Shown: positions 49,723 through 59,079 of the stretch, one piece after another
Numbering within the stretch: position 1 is the first letter of the stretch
How the letters are laid out: each line of letters begins with the position of its first letter
NCBI GenBank assembly: GCA_017504165.1
Contig: JAFVRR010000004.1
Coordinates: forward strand, 1-64,000
DNA length: 64,000 nt
Reading direction: 5' to 3'
From: Clostridia bacterium
Lineage (GTDB): Bacteria > Bacillota > Clostridia > Christensenellales > Borkfalkiaceae
Translations under genes and position numbers: made by a program
The notes under the pieces: model-generated
Told to the model about the DNA's origin: nothing
The model's input: only the letters and a program-made list of their open reading frames with translations
Databases searched by the model: none

Positions 49723-50481
49723 ATGAATAACCTTAACCTATTAAAAGATAAAGTTGCCGTCGTTACTGGCGGTACTCGCGGTATCGGTTTTGCAATCGTC
49801 AAAACTTATTTAAAAAACGGCGCGAAAGTGGCTCTTTTCGGCTCGCGTGAGGAAACTGTAAACAAGGCGATTAGCGAACTTAAAGCGGAAAACCCTAATT
49901 ACGACGTTATCGGTTATTTCCCAAAACTTACCGACTATAAAGAAGTCGAAAGCGCAATTTTAAGGGTTAAAGAAGTTTACGGAAAAATCGACATTTTAGT
50001 AAACAACGCCGGCGTTTCCGCAAGGGATAGTATTTTCAACTACAACCCTGAAGACTTTGACAAAACTTTAAGTTTAAACGTAAACGGCGTGTTCTATCCT
50101 ATAAGGGCAGTCGTATCTCTTATGAAAGAACAAGGTGGCGGTGTAATTCTTAACACAAGTTCTATGGTAGGCGAATACGGTCAACCAGCGGGCGTAGCAT
50201 ACCCAACTTCTAAGTTTGCCGTAAACGGTATGACTAAGAGTTTAGCAAGGGAACTTGGTAAAGACAATATTAGGGTAAACGCAGTTGCCCCTGGCGTAAC
50301 AAGAACGGATATGGTTGCCGCTCTCCCTGCGCCTATGGTTGAGGCAATCTCTAAAAATATTCCGCTTGGAAGGGTTGGCGAACCTGAAGACGTTGCCAAC
50401 GCATTCTTATTCTTAGCAAGCGATTTAGCATCTTATATTACGGGTGTGACGTTACGCGTAGACGGCGCAACAATGTGTTAA
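49723..50481 (+). CDS. Short-chain dehydrogenase (gluconate 5-/2-deoxygluconate 3-dehydrogenase-like, KduD type)
   Basis: This 252-residue SDR has the NAD(P) loop VTGGTRGIG (14-22), NNAGVS (about 89), catalytic Ser in NTSSMVG and Tyr-x3-Lys in YPTSK (about 158-162). It starts one base after eda. In this setting it most likely interconverts a keto sugar acid that yields KDG, as KduD does. The exact substrate is open. Its stop lies in the arm of repeat copy E. Confidence 0.85.
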   Translation: MNNLNLLKDKVAVVTGGTRGIGFAIVKTYLKNGAKVALFGSREETVNKAISELKAENPNYDVIGYFPKLTDYKEVESAILRVKEVYGKIDILVNNAGVSARDSIFNYNPEDFDKTLSLNVNGVFYPIRAVVSLMKEQGGGVILNTSSMVGEYGQPAGVAYPTSKFAVNGMTKSLARELGKDNIRVNAVAPGVTRTDMVAALPAPMVEAISKNIPLGRVGEPEDVANAFLFLASDLASYITGVTLRVDGATMC

Positions 50482-50595
50482 AAAGCCCCTAATACGGCGT
50501 GATACAAGCCTTAAACCCACTAGGCAATACAAAAAGTATAGCCGTCGGGGATAAGCCTTGTCTAACTTGTATTATGAACTTTTTACAAAATTAAC
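50477..50595. repeat. Intergenic palindrome, repeat-family copy E
   Basis: 119 bp, beginning inside the last codons of the SDR gene. Arms: GTTAA 50477-50481/TTAAC 50591-50595; AAAAAG/CTTTTT 50480-50485/50579-50584; CTTA 50510-50513/TAAG 50552-50555; CCC/GGG; tip GGC-A-ATAC-AAAAA-GTAT-A-GCC 50523-50543. Confidence 0.85.
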
Positions 50596-50652
50596 GCCCC
50601 TAATACGGCGTGATACAAGCCTTAAACCCAACTTGCAATACAAACTTTTTAG
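50591..50652. repeat. Truncated palindrome derivative F
   Basis: 35 bases (50596-50630) exactly repeat 50485-50519 of copy E; the element then jumps to its distal end, as if the tip and 3' half were deleted. Confidence 0.9.
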
Positions 50653-50701
50653 TAAATAAAAAAACAATTAAAAAATAATAAACAATTAAGGAGTATATAT
50701 A

Positions 50702-51724
50702 ATGAAAAAAGTTATTACTTTTGGCGAACTTATGTTAAGACTTGCCCCAGAAGGCTATTTAAGATTCGTTCAATCTGAAAAATTTGAATCTACTTTCGGT
50801 GGCGCAGAAGCAAACGTTGCAGTTTCACTTGCAAACTATGGTTTAGACGCTCACTTCGTTTCTAAACTTCCATCACACGAAATAGGTCAAATGGCGGTTA
50901 ACTCTTTAAGAAAATTCGGCGTTAACGTTTCAGATATCGTTCGCGGTGGCGAAAGAGTTGGTATTTACTACTGCGAAAAAGGCGCATCTCAAAGACCAAG
51001 TAAAGTTATTTACGATAGAGCGTATTCTTCAATTGCTATGGCTAAAGAAGGCGATTTCGATTGGGATAAAATTTTAGAAGGCGCTGAATGGTTCCACTTC
51101 ACAGGTATTACGCCAGCCCTTTCCGACGACGTTGCTAGTATCACTTTAACCGCTTTAAAAGAGGCTAAAAAACGTGGTATTACTATTTCTTGCGACCTTA
51201 ACTTTAGAAAGAAATTATGGTCTAAAGAAAAAGCAGGCAAAGTAATGGGCGAACTTTGCAACTATATCGATTACTGTATCGCTAACGAAGAAGACGCTAA
51301 AGACGTATTCGGCATTGAGGCTGACAACACCGATATTTATTCTGGTAAACTCGATAGAGAAGGCTACATTTCAGTTGCTCAAAAATTAACTGAAAGATTT
51401 AACTTTAAAGGCGTTGCAATCACTTTACGTGAAAGTTTATCCGCTAACGATAATAACTGGTCTGCAATGCTCTATACTGACGGCAAAGCGGTATTTAGTA
51501 AAAAATACGCAATGCACATCGTTGACCGTGTAGGCGGTGGCGATAGTTTCGGTGGTGGTTTAATCTACTCACTCTTAAACGGTTATGCTCCACAAGACGC
51601 TATTGAATTTGCAGTTGCTGCGTCTTGCTTAAAACACTCTATTGAAGGCGACTACAATATGGTTTCAGTAGACGAAGTTAAGAAACTTGCAGAAGGCGAC
51701 GCGTCTGGTCGTGTTCAACGTTAG
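50702..51724 (+). CDS. kdgK: 2-dehydro-3-deoxygluconokinase (PfkB family)
   Basis: This 340-residue kinase phosphorylates KDG to KDPG, the substrate of Eda encoded upstream. PfkB features: GELMLRLAPEGYLRF at the N-terminus, FGGAEANVAVSLANYG (substrate lid), and the anion hole with catalytic Asp in DRVGGGDSFGGGLIYSLLNG (about 278, in part). KDG-kinase assignment rests on the N-terminal signature and on context. Stop codon touches repeat G. Confidence 0.88.
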   Translation: MKKVITFGELMLRLAPEGYLRFVQSEKFESTFGGAEANVAVSLANYGLDAHFVSKLPSHEIGQMAVNSLRKFGVNVSDIVRGGERVGIYYCEKGASQRPSKVIYDRAYSSIAMAKEGDFDWDKILEGAEWFHFTGITPALSDDVASITLTALKEAKKRGITISCDLNFRKKLWSKEKAGKVMGELCNYIDYCIANEEDAKDVFGIEADNTDIYSGKLDREGYISVAQKLTERFNFKGVAITLRESLSANDNNWSAMLYTDGKAVFSKKYAMHIVDRVGGGDSFGGGLIYSLLNGYAPQDAIEFAVAASCLKHSIEGDYNMVSVDEVKKLAEGDASGRVQR

Positions 51725-51770
51725 GCTCTACGCAAGTAAACTAACTGATTTACTCCATCGCCTTGGCTAT
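51724..51770. repeat. 47-bp repeat G, copy 2
   Basis: Identical to 16389-16435, here beginning at the last base of the kdgK stop. AGTAAA/TTTACT hairpin; resembles the outer arms of palindrome D without the central 120 bp. Confidence 0.95.
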
Positions 51771-51847
51771 TACGTAATAATTAATAGGCGATAATAAAAA
51801 TTATAAATAATTTTTTCATGCGCGCTCATAATAATAAGGGGGTGCGT

Positions 51848-51970
51848 ATGGACGAATTTGATGAATTTTCCGATTTAAGTTGGCAACTTTTTGTACAAAC
51901 GGGAGCAATAAACTATTATTTATTGCACAAAAAGACCAAAAATAAAGAGGAAGAACAAAAAAGGCGGTAG
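51848..51970 (+). CDS. yqzL: YqzL-family small protein (40 aa)
   Basis: This short frame has an excellent AAGGGGGTG site. It translates to an acidic start and LSWQLFVQTGAINYYLLHKK, the YqzL pattern (W-x2-F-x2-TG-x3-YL). yqzL lies directly upstream of recO in many Firmicutes, as here (one-base gap). Function unknown. Confidence 0.8.
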   Translation: MDEFDEFSDLSWQLFVQTGAINYYLLHKKTKNKEEEQKRR

Positions 51971-51971
51971 T

Positions 51972-52694
51972 ATGGAAGTTAAAGTAAACGCCCTTGTCAT
52001 AAAGGCTGTCGATTATAAAGATAACGATAGAATACTTACTTTATATTCACTTGAAAAAGGCAAGATTACTGCCGGCATAAAAGGTGTAAAAAAGGCGGGT
52101 GCGAAATTAAAGTTCGCATCCGAGCCTTTTTGTTTTGCCGAATATATTTTAGCCGAAAAAAACGGCAGATACACCGTTACTTCCGCGTCTTACTTCGATA
52201 GTTTTTACGATTTGCGTTTAAATTTAAACAAATACTATTTAAGCGCCGTCGTTTCAGAGTTTTTAAACGCCTATACCGAAACGGAAATGGCAGACCCAAC
52301 GCTATTTGACGTTGCGCTAAACGCCATAAAAAACATTTGTTATCAAGATAACGAGTTTGCGCATTTGGCAAATTTTTTATTAAGCGCAATTAACGGTTTA
52401 GGTTACGCGATAGAAAATCCGTCTTGCGCGTTCTGTTCGTCAATCATAAACGGCAGGGTGTTTTTTAGATATAAAGACGCAACCTTTGCTTGCGAAGAGT
52501 GTCGCGAAGAAGACTATTCTGAAATAAGAGAAGAAACGTACAACGCTTTCGTAAGCGTTTTTAACGATAATCTTGACGGATTAAAAGAAAAGCAAGAGGG
52601 CGTTAAAATGTTAATTTACTTTTTATCGCATTACTTATCTATAAAAACGGATATAAGATTAAAAAGCATAGAATCACTTAAAAATTTGCAATAA
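51972..52694 (+). CDS. recO: DNA repair protein RecO
   Basis: This 240-residue recombination mediator loads RecA with RecR. The N-terminal OB-fold (VNALVIKAVDYKDNDRILTLYS, in part) is followed by a helical domain and a zinc site CAFC (about 153) plus CEEC (about 175). Length is normal. Confidence 0.92.
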   Translation: MEVKVNALVIKAVDYKDNDRILTLYSLEKGKITAGIKGVKKAGAKLKFASEPFCFAEYILAEKNGRYTVTSASYFDSFYDLRLNLNKYYLSAVVSEFLNAYTETEMADPTLFDVALNAIKNICYQDNEFAHLANFLLSAINGLGYAIENPSCAFCSSIINGRVFFRYKDATFACEECREEDYSEIREETYNAFVSVFNDNLDGLKEKQEGVKMLIYFLSHYLSIKTDIRLKSIESLKNLQ

Positions 52695-52710
52695 AAAGGA
52701 AATGAAAAAT

Positions 52711-52950
52711 ATGAAATTGGAAGATGCCGTTATTTTAAGAATAGAACAATTGTGTTTAGAAAATAAAATGACAAAGTACGATTTATTTAAAGCAAGTGGT
52801 GTTCCGCAATCTACGTTGACGTCTATTAAAAAGAAAAGGTCAACGTCTGCGAAAATAAGTACGATATATGCTATATGCGAAGGGTTTAATATTAGTTTAG
52901 AAGAATTCTTTTCTTCGCCATTATTTGCAAGGGAAAACGTAACTGATTAA
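52711..52950 (+). CDS. XRE-family HTH regulator (79 aa)
   Basis: A single Cro/C1-type helix-turn-helix (MTKYDLFKASGVPQSTLTSI with recognition helix) and LEEFF C-terminal element. ATG 52711 is 10 bases from the AAGGA site; ATG 52702 is too close. Start chosen on that ground. Targets unknown. Confidence 0.8.
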   Translation: MKLEDAVILRIEQLCLENKMTKYDLFKASGVPQSTLTSIKKKRSTSAKISTIYAICEGFNISLEEFFSSPLFARENVTD

Positions 52951-52958
52951 AATGCAAT

Positions 52959-52989
52959 AAAAAACTGCGACTTAAAGTCGCAGTTTTTT
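52959..52989. terminator. Terminator between the XRE gene and convergent HU gene
   Basis: AACTGCGACTT / AAGTCGCAGTT stem with A- and T-runs on each side, usable in both directions. Confidence 0.9.
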
Positions 52990-52997
52990 CACGTTAA

Positions 52998-53273
52998 TTA
53001 TTTATTGAAGTTTGCTTTGTAAGTCTTAGAAAATTTAACGTTTGGTGATTTGCAAGCAGGAATAGTAACCTTTTCACCGTTGAGTGGGTTAACGCCGATA
53101 CGCGCTTGTTTGTCCTTAAGTTCAAAAGTAGCGAAACCAGAAATGTGTACGTATTCACCGTTTTCAAGACATTCCGTAACTGTATCAATAAATTTAGCAA
53201 GAATAACTTCTGCCTCCTTTATAGTTACGTTAAGTCTATCTGCATAAACCCTTGTAAATTCGCTTTTATTCAT
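52998..53273 (-). CDS. hup: HU-family DNA-binding protein
   Basis: 91 residues with the whole HU fold: helical N-terminus (NKSEFTRVYADRL), GFATFELKDKQARIGVNPLNGEKVTIPA (in part) with the GxNPxTGE-type arm, and a C-terminal helix ending KTYKANFNK. Bends and compacts DNA. GGGGG ribosome site. Confidence 0.92.
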   Translation of the reverse strand: MNKSEFTRVYADRLNVTIKEAEVILAKFIDTVTECLENGEYVHISGFATFELKDKQARIGVNPLNGEKVTIPACKSPNVKFSKTYKANFNK

Positions 53274-53318
53274 AAAAATCCCCCTTTTTTGCGTTTTTTA
53301 CGCACAAATATATAATTA

Positions 53319-53346
53319 TTATACCATATTATAAGTATTTTTCAAG
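53319..53346 (-). promoter_or_regulatory. Promoter of the HU gene
   Basis: TTGAAA, a 16-base spacer and TATAAT on the minus strand. The rest of 53347-53805 is AT-rich and holds only the terminator repeat at 53483; no gene is seen. Confidence 0.7.
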
Positions 53347-53482
53347 GGGTTTTTGAAAAATTCTTATCATTTTGGGCTAAAAAACGCATTTTCGCATCGT
53401 TTTTATCCTTTTTTTATTACTGTTTTTATGCATAAAATCGCAAAAAATGAATAATTTTGTCGTTTATAAAATAATTTAAAAT

Positions 53483-53522
53483 AAAAGGTTATTTCACTTG
53501 GAAATGACCTTTTTTCTATATT
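53483..53522 (+). repeat. Direct repeat flanking the surface module, left copy (terminator-shaped)
   Basis: AAAAGGTTATTTC-ACTTG-GAAATGACC then six T, differing from the right copy (59039-59079) by one base over the first 36. It matches the 3' end of the AraC gene, although no gene here needs it. Confidence 0.85.
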
Positions 53523-53805
53523 AATGTTGAAATATAAGATTATATAAGGAATTTTGTCAATACTATTGCAATTTTAAATATGTATGTTAAAATTAAAATA
53601 TAAAACACTCTTGATAGCAAATGAAAATTTTGTTAATTTAATGGAAGAGAATTTAATAAAAGAGCCGTTATAAAAACGACACTTTCATAAAAAATGATTT
53701 TAAGCGCACAAATTAACGGTTTATACGTTATAAGGCGTGCTTTTGTATTTTAAAAAATTATCTTTATAAAAATTATATATTAAAGATTAGGAGGTATAAG
53801 GATAT

Positions 53806-54516
53806 ATGTATATGAAAAAAAGAAAAACACAGTTTATTAAATATGTAAGCCTAATCTTAATTACGTCAATAATTGGAGCGATGCTTTCTTCTTGCGATTT
53901 AAGTTTTATAAAACATTTTGATGATTGGATTAAGACGTCTAATGATGGCTTTACATATTATTATAATGAATATAGTGATGAAGGAGTATATATTCTTGAT
54001 ATTCCCGATGTTGAAGAATTGACTATTCCTGAATATATTGACGGGAAAAAAGTTGTTGAATTAGGTCATTTGAGAGAGCAAACTGGTTATCTAAAACGCT
54101 ACATTGTTGTTGGTGAAAACACAAAAAAACTAACCATTCAACACCAATTTGATTTTCAATACGAGCATACAGTAAATTATGTCGATTTTCCAAATTTAAC
54201 AAATTTAATTTTCATAGATTTCTTGTATTGTAATCAAATGTTTTCAGAAGATGAATTACTTGTCCCTTATTACATTGGGAAAGAGAATTCAAATGTACCT
54301 ACGGTTGAATTAAAAAAATCCGACCGCGAGTATTCATTGGAAGATTTCAAGGCAAAGGTTATTATCATTCCCGACTATGTTAAAAAAATTGACTCTGGCG
54401 TGTTTGATGGGTTAACCGATGTTATTATAAAAACCTCATACGAAACTAAACCAGAAGGATGGGAAGATGGTTGGAACGGAACTTGTGAGGTTGAATGGGG
54501 ATTGCAATTAAATTAA
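53806..54516 (+). CDS. LRR_5 (BspA-like) lipoprotein
   Basis: 236 residues with a signal peptide and lipobox LSSC (Cys30). Repeated beta-strand units (ELTIPEYIDGKKVVELG, KVIIIPDYVKKIDSGVF) are of BspA/Treponema LRR type. AGGAGG ribosome site 11 bases upstream of ATG 53806. Base use is plainer than in the core genes, like the next gene. It probably forms a surface pair with the 1491-residue protein 12 bases downstream. Confidence 0.7.
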   Translation: MYMKKRKTQFIKYVSLILITSIIGAMLSSCDLSFIKHFDDWIKTSNDGFTYYYNEYSDEGVYILDIPDVEELTIPEYIDGKKVVELGHLREQTGYLKRYIVVGENTKKLTIQHQFDFQYEHTVNYVDFPNLTNLIFIDFLYCNQMFSEDELLVPYYIGKENSNVPTVELKKSDREYSLEDFKAKVIIIPDYVKKIDSGVFDGLTDVIIKTSYETKPEGWEDGWNGTCEVEWGLQLN

Positions 54517-54528
54517 AAGGAGGTTTTT

Positions 54529-57500
54529 ATGACTAATACAAAGTGTAAATTTGGAGCAAAGGCTTTTGTTTTAATTATTTTGACTGTTGTTTTTCTTGTT
54601 TGCGTTTTTTCACCTTTTGCATTAGTTAGTGCAGCGGCTACTGATGAAAACACAGAAGATGCAAATCTTTTTGTTGGTCATAGTGATGGTTCAATTGATA
54701 TCCACGAAGCAACAAGATTAACATCGCCAAGTTCAGATGCTCCATCGCTTACCGTTTTAGTACACGGACAAGGTGGACGTGCTTCTCATTGGTCTAATAA
54801 CGGCGCTGGGGCATTCACATATGATTCAAGTTCGTTAATTGAATCTTTACGATTTACCGCACAAGATGCAGAGGTGTATTTGGCTGATGTGAAAGGTAAC
54901 TATGAAAATCCAGAAAAGTTGGACGAAATGATTCCTTCAGATGATTTTTATTTGATTAGAATTATGCCAAACGACTATACGATTGATCAGAAAGATTATG
55001 TCACTAAACTTTCTGATGTATCAAAGCACATTATCGTTGTTTTCGAGTCTTCGATTCCGTATTCGTATCATCAAGATGTTTATAATGAATTGCATAATGT
55101 TATTGATAGAATTTCCTATGATATACTATATTTAACAGGGAAAATACCTAAAGTCAATTTGATTTCTCATAGCCGAGGCGGTATTATCAGTATGATGTAC
55201 GCAACGGGATATAGAAGTTATAGCAAAACTGCACAGGTTAAGTATGTAGAAGATGTAAACGGGAACTTAATAGAAGATGAATCTTATACATATATTCCTA
55301 ATGGTGGAGATATTATATACGACCATCCATTTAATGTAAGTGAAATATATAATATGGGAACTCCGTATTGGGGAACAGATTGGGATACTAGATTTTTCGG
55401 TATTGCTCATACATTATTGGGAGAAGGAACTTTTAACTGTCCTAGCGCAAAAAACATTTTAGATGAAACAATACAAGAAGAAATACATAGTTGTTGGGAA
55501 AATGCTATAACAATAAACCCACAATTAGAAATGCATGCAATTGCAGGAGAAATAAAATCAAATTTTTTACCTGGTTTAATAGCTGAAGAATATGCGTTGA
55601 TAGCAAAATATATTGACATAGAAAATTCTTTAGATGAAATTAATGCGTTGCTTCAGTTATTGGAAGAAAATAATCAAACAATAAATGAGCTTATTACGAC
55701 AGTGGAAAATGCGACTATAGGAATTGCTGTCGGAACTACAGTTCTATTTGCTTTTAAGGGGCTCGCTGTTTCTGTGACTGTTGGCAGTTCAGTAATTGCC
55801 ACACTAGAGACAGCAAGATGTTTAACGAATACTGTTAATAATAAAATTTCAGAAATAAAAACAACTTTAAGCAATGGAGATGATTTGAATTTAAATTCAG
55901 AGTCTATATTCGCGCTAGTTGCCGATATTTTAAAAGAAATTACGGATTTGTGTGACGTGGTTGATGAAGTTTTAGGGTTTATTGAAAATGATGACACCTA
56001 TAGCTTAATTGGCGATTGGGGAGATTTATTTATCGATAGGAATTCGCAATTAGCTGCAAATTATTTAAATGTAAATAGATATATTAAAGTATTTGAATAT
56101 GATAATCTAGAATTTGAAGCTATTGACGGACAATACAAATTAATTAGTAGCGAAAAAAACTTTGAATATAAAAAGAATATAAGCGATGTTGGTATACCAC
56201 ATAATTTGGAAACTCGTGACGCAGAAATTATAGAATACATAACAAACAATATAACTTTAGGTGTTCCATCTAATATATTGGAGTATGAAGAAAATAGTGA
56301 CGGAACGATTACGATTATCAATTGTGAATTACCTTCATATTATAATAACGCTCCATGGTCAAATATAAAATTAAATTTAAATTTATCTCAAGGAATATGC
56401 GGATTTAATATATCAGCAATTGCAAATAATGCTTTTGATAATTTAGATAATTTAGAATCTATAATATTATCTAGTACAATAACAAGTATTGGAACAAACG
56501 CTTTTACAGGATGTACAAGTTTAGAAAGTATAAATATACCATCAAACGTTACGTCAATAGGGGATGGTGCTTTTTCAGGATGTTCGTCATTAACGAATAT
56601 CACAATTCCTGCAGGTGTAACTTCTATAGGTAAAGGGGTATTTGTAGGTTGTAATAATCTAAATATAAATGTAAGTTCAAGCAATCTAAATTATAGCTCG
56701 CAAGATAATATTTTATATAATAACGAGAAAACAGTAATTGTAGGTACAGGAAAAGTATTAAATAACGTAATAATTCCTGATACTGTCACAACAATATTGC
56801 CTTACGCTTTTAAAAATAATAGCAATATAGATACTGTTCGATTTAATAATAGCGTTACCATTGGTGATAATGCTTTTAATAATTGTAGTGAATTAAGTTA
56901 CGTGTATTACTATAGTAACAACATACCTTTATTAGGGGTCGATTCATTTAGTAATAATGAGTTTATATTATACGTACCATATAATAATATTTCACAATAT
57001 GAAGAAATTTTTAATGCTTATACAAACACGATAACGTCTAAAGATTATATTATTAGTTTCAATTGCAACGAAACGCCACTCACTCCAATAATTACATGTT
57101 ATGGTAAAACGTTAGATGGTTTGCCTACTCCAGTTGTTTCTGGATATACTTTTGAAAATTGGTATGATAATGAATTATGTCAAGGTGAACCTTATTTAAA
57201 TGGAGACGTATGGACTTGTGAAGAAAATAAAACGTTATATGCAAAATTAATTCCTAATCAATACACAGTTGAGTTAGACTCTAATGGCGGTACGCTTACA
57301 GGGGGTAATCAAATAACTGTTGTTTATGGAGAAGTATTCTATATAAATACAACAGCTAATAAGGAACATTATGTGTTAGAAGGATGGTACGATGAGAACG
57401 GTGTGAAATATGCCGACAGTAATGGAGAAGGCGTAATATTATGGGATAAAACAGACAATACTATTTTAATAGCAGGATGGACTGCTGAAAGTTATGAAGT

Positions 57501-59004
57501 TCGTGTTAATGATGACGGCAGTATAGTTTGGTTAGGAATTAGTGGTTTTACTGATGAGAGTTGTAGTATAGTTTATGGAACTGTGTTAAATGCCAACGAA
57601 CTTGTATCTTTATTTAAAAATTCCAACCACGGATATAAAGAAGGTAAAATTTTTGACCATTTTGAAATATATGGCTCTAATTTAAATTGGACGTGGGATA
57701 CTGTTCCTGATTTGGGCGATAATGGTGATATAATAAATATTGTTCCAGTTTGGGTTTTAGAAAATCATACAATAAAATTTGAAACGTCTTGCAATATAAA
57801 CGTTTCTAACATTTCTTGTAATTATGGAACAGATATAATTTTGCCTTCACTAAGTAGGCCTGGATATATTTTTGGTGGATGGAGAACGTCATCAAATTCA
57901 ACCGCAACAGCAGTTAATTGGGTAAAAATGCCAGATTTAACAGGAAACTTGCAAAGTAATGGCACTATTACGTTGTATGCTAAATGGACTGCAATAACTT
58001 ATTATATATCGTATGATGCAAATGATGGAACTGGTGCTATGACACAAAGTAAACATACTTATGATGATGGAAAAGCATTAAATAAAAATACATTCACTAG
58101 ACAATTTTACAGTTTTATAGGATGGGCTACTACAAATAATGGAGAAGTTGTGTATGAAGATGAAGATATTGTATTAAACTTAACAAACATTAATAATTAT
58201 ACAGTAACGCTTTATGCAAAATGGGACCCTATAAAATATGATATTAATTATCAAAATTTAGTATTTATGGACCGCACGGCTAGGGTTATTACAGACGGAT
58301 ATATAAATAATTTAGCAACTACAGTATACACTTCTGCTACCGGTTTGGACTTGTCAAATATTACAGCTTATATGCCACCTTCAGGTACAAGCACAAGTGG
58401 TCCGGATTTGGTGTTTATGGGTTGGTATTCTAATATGAATTTTACTAAAAAAATTGAATCAATATCTGCAACACAAACAGGTACCGTAACTTTATATGCA
58501 AAGTGGAGAGTTGATTTTAGTTATGGTATTAGAAATGGAAGTCGAACAGTAACAAATGCAGGGCAAATGTCACAATCTTACGATAGAATATATATAGGTT
58601 TAGGTACAAGTGGTACTAAACAAGCACTTAAAAATATAGGCATAAACGAAATAGATATTTTAATACGAATACATATGTGGCGTATAGATGATAAAGGTAC
58701 ACAATACATATATTTATACGGTGACAGTTCCGATTCTAAATTAATGGCTACGATTACTTGTAACGTTAATAATAACAAACAAGAAAAACCTGAAGATATA
58801 AATATATACTTTGATATAGACAGTTTATATGAACAAGATTATATTTACATAAGATATAATGCAAGTACGTCAGGGATATGGCCGTTTAGGACAAGTAACG
58901 ATTGGGCAAACGATTTAATTTATTACGAAGTAATGTATTTGGTAGACCCAAATGATAAAAATTATCCAGATTTCACATATGATTATGCCGATCCGTTTGT
59001 ATAG
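54529..59004 (+). CDS. Giant secreted lipase-like/LRR/InlB-repeat surface protein (1491 aa)
   Basis: Signal peptide (helix about 10-36, ALVSAAA). An alpha/beta-hydrolase region (about 45-350) has LVHGQGG (78-83) and nucleophile elbow SHSRGG (Ser215), like triacylglycerol lipases. A hydrophobic/helical region (about 360-490) may insert in membranes. LRR_5 repeats (about 633-834, units such as ITSIGTNAFTGCTSL and VTSIGDGAFSGCSSL) come next, followed by InlB-type B-repeats (about 840-1325, with GWYDENG, FGGWRTS, LYAKWT). A ~165-residue C-terminal domain follows. No LPXTG motif. Probably exported adhesin-hydrolase. AAAAGGAGG site. Confidence 0.8.
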   Translation: MTNTKCKFGAKAFVLIILTVVFLVCVFSPFALVSAAATDENTEDANLFVGHSDGSIDIHEATRLTSPSSDAPSLTVLVHGQGGRASHWSNNGAGAFTYDSSSLIESLRFTAQDAEVYLADVKGNYENPEKLDEMIPSDDFYLIRIMPNDYTIDQKDYVTKLSDVSKHIIVVFESSIPYSYHQDVYNELHNVIDRISYDILYLTGKIPKVNLISHSRGGIISMMYATGYRSYSKTAQVKYVEDVNGNLIEDESYTYIPNGGDIIYDHPFNVSEIYNMGTPYWGTDWDTRFFGIAHTLLGEGTFNCPSAKNILDETIQEEIHSCWENAITINPQLEMHAIAGEIKSNFLPGLIAEEYALIAKYIDIENSLDEINALLQLLEENNQTINELITTVENATIGIAVGTTVLFAFKGLAVSVTVGSSVIATLETARCLTNTVNNKISEIKTTLSNGDDLNLNSESIFALVADILKEITDLCDVVDEVLGFIENDDTYSLIGDWGDLFIDRNSQLAANYLNVNRYIKVFEYDNLEFEAIDGQYKLISSEKNFEYKKNISDVGIPHNLETRDAEIIEYITNNITLGVPSNILEYEENSDGTITIINCELPSYYNNAPWSNIKLNLNLSQGICGFNISAIANNAFDNLDNLESIILSSTITSIGTNAFTGCTSLESINIPSNVTSIGDGAFSGCSSLTNITIPAGVTSIGKGVFVGCNNLNINVSSSNLNYSSQDNILYNNEKTVIVGTGKVLNNVIIPDTVTTILPYAFKNNSNIDTVRFNNSVTIGDNAFNNCSELSYVYYYSNNIPLLGVDSFSNNEFILYVPYNNISQYEEIFNAYTNTITSKDYIISFNCNETPLTPIITCYGKTLDGLPTPVVSGYTFENWYDNELCQGEPYLNGDVWTCEENKTLYAKLIPNQYTVELDSNGGTLTGGNQITVVYGEVFYINTTANKEHYVLEGWYDENGVKYADSNGEGVILWDKTDNTILIAGWTAESYEVRVNDDGSIVWLGISGFTDESCSIVYGTVLNANELVSLFKNSNHGYKEGKIFDHFEIYGSNLNWTWDTVPDLGDNGDIINIVPVWVLENHTIKFETSCNINVSNISCNYGTDIILPSLSRPGYIFGGWRTSSNSTATAVNWVKMPDLTGNLQSNGTITLYAKWTAITYYISYDANDGTGAMTQSKHTYDDGKALNKNTFTRQFYSFIGWATTNNGEVVYEDEDIVLNLTNINNYTVTLYAKWDPIKYDINYQNLVFMDRTARVITDGYINNLATTVYTSATGLDLSNITAYMPPSGTSTSGPDLVFMGWYSNMNFTKKIESISATQTGTVTLYAKWRVDFSYGIRNGSRTVTNAGQMSQSYDRIYIGLGTSGTKQALKNIGINEIDILIRIHMWRIDDKGTQYIYLYGDSSDSKLMATITCNVNNNKQEKPEDINIYFDIDSLYEQDYIYIRYNASTSGIWPFRTSNDWANDLIYYEVMYLVDPNDKNYPDFTYDYADPFV

Positions 59005-59038
59005 AATTAGTGTATAAGTATAATTATTAAACAATTTT

Positions 59039-59079
59039 AAAAGGTTATTTCACTTGGAAATAACCTTTTTTCTATATAA
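59039..59079. repeat. Direct repeat flanking the surface module, right copy/terminator
   Basis: A perfect AAGGTTATTTC / GAAATAACCTT hairpin plus T-run ends the 1491-aa gene. On the other strand it encodes the last residues (ending VISK) of the AraC protein. Confidence 0.88.

Noticed and set aside
53523..53805. Possible small RNA or leader ahead of the LRR lipoprotein
   Set aside because: Only weak inverted repeats (AAGC...GCTT) and AT-rich DNA were seen, with no stable hairpin plus T-run and no clear promoter.
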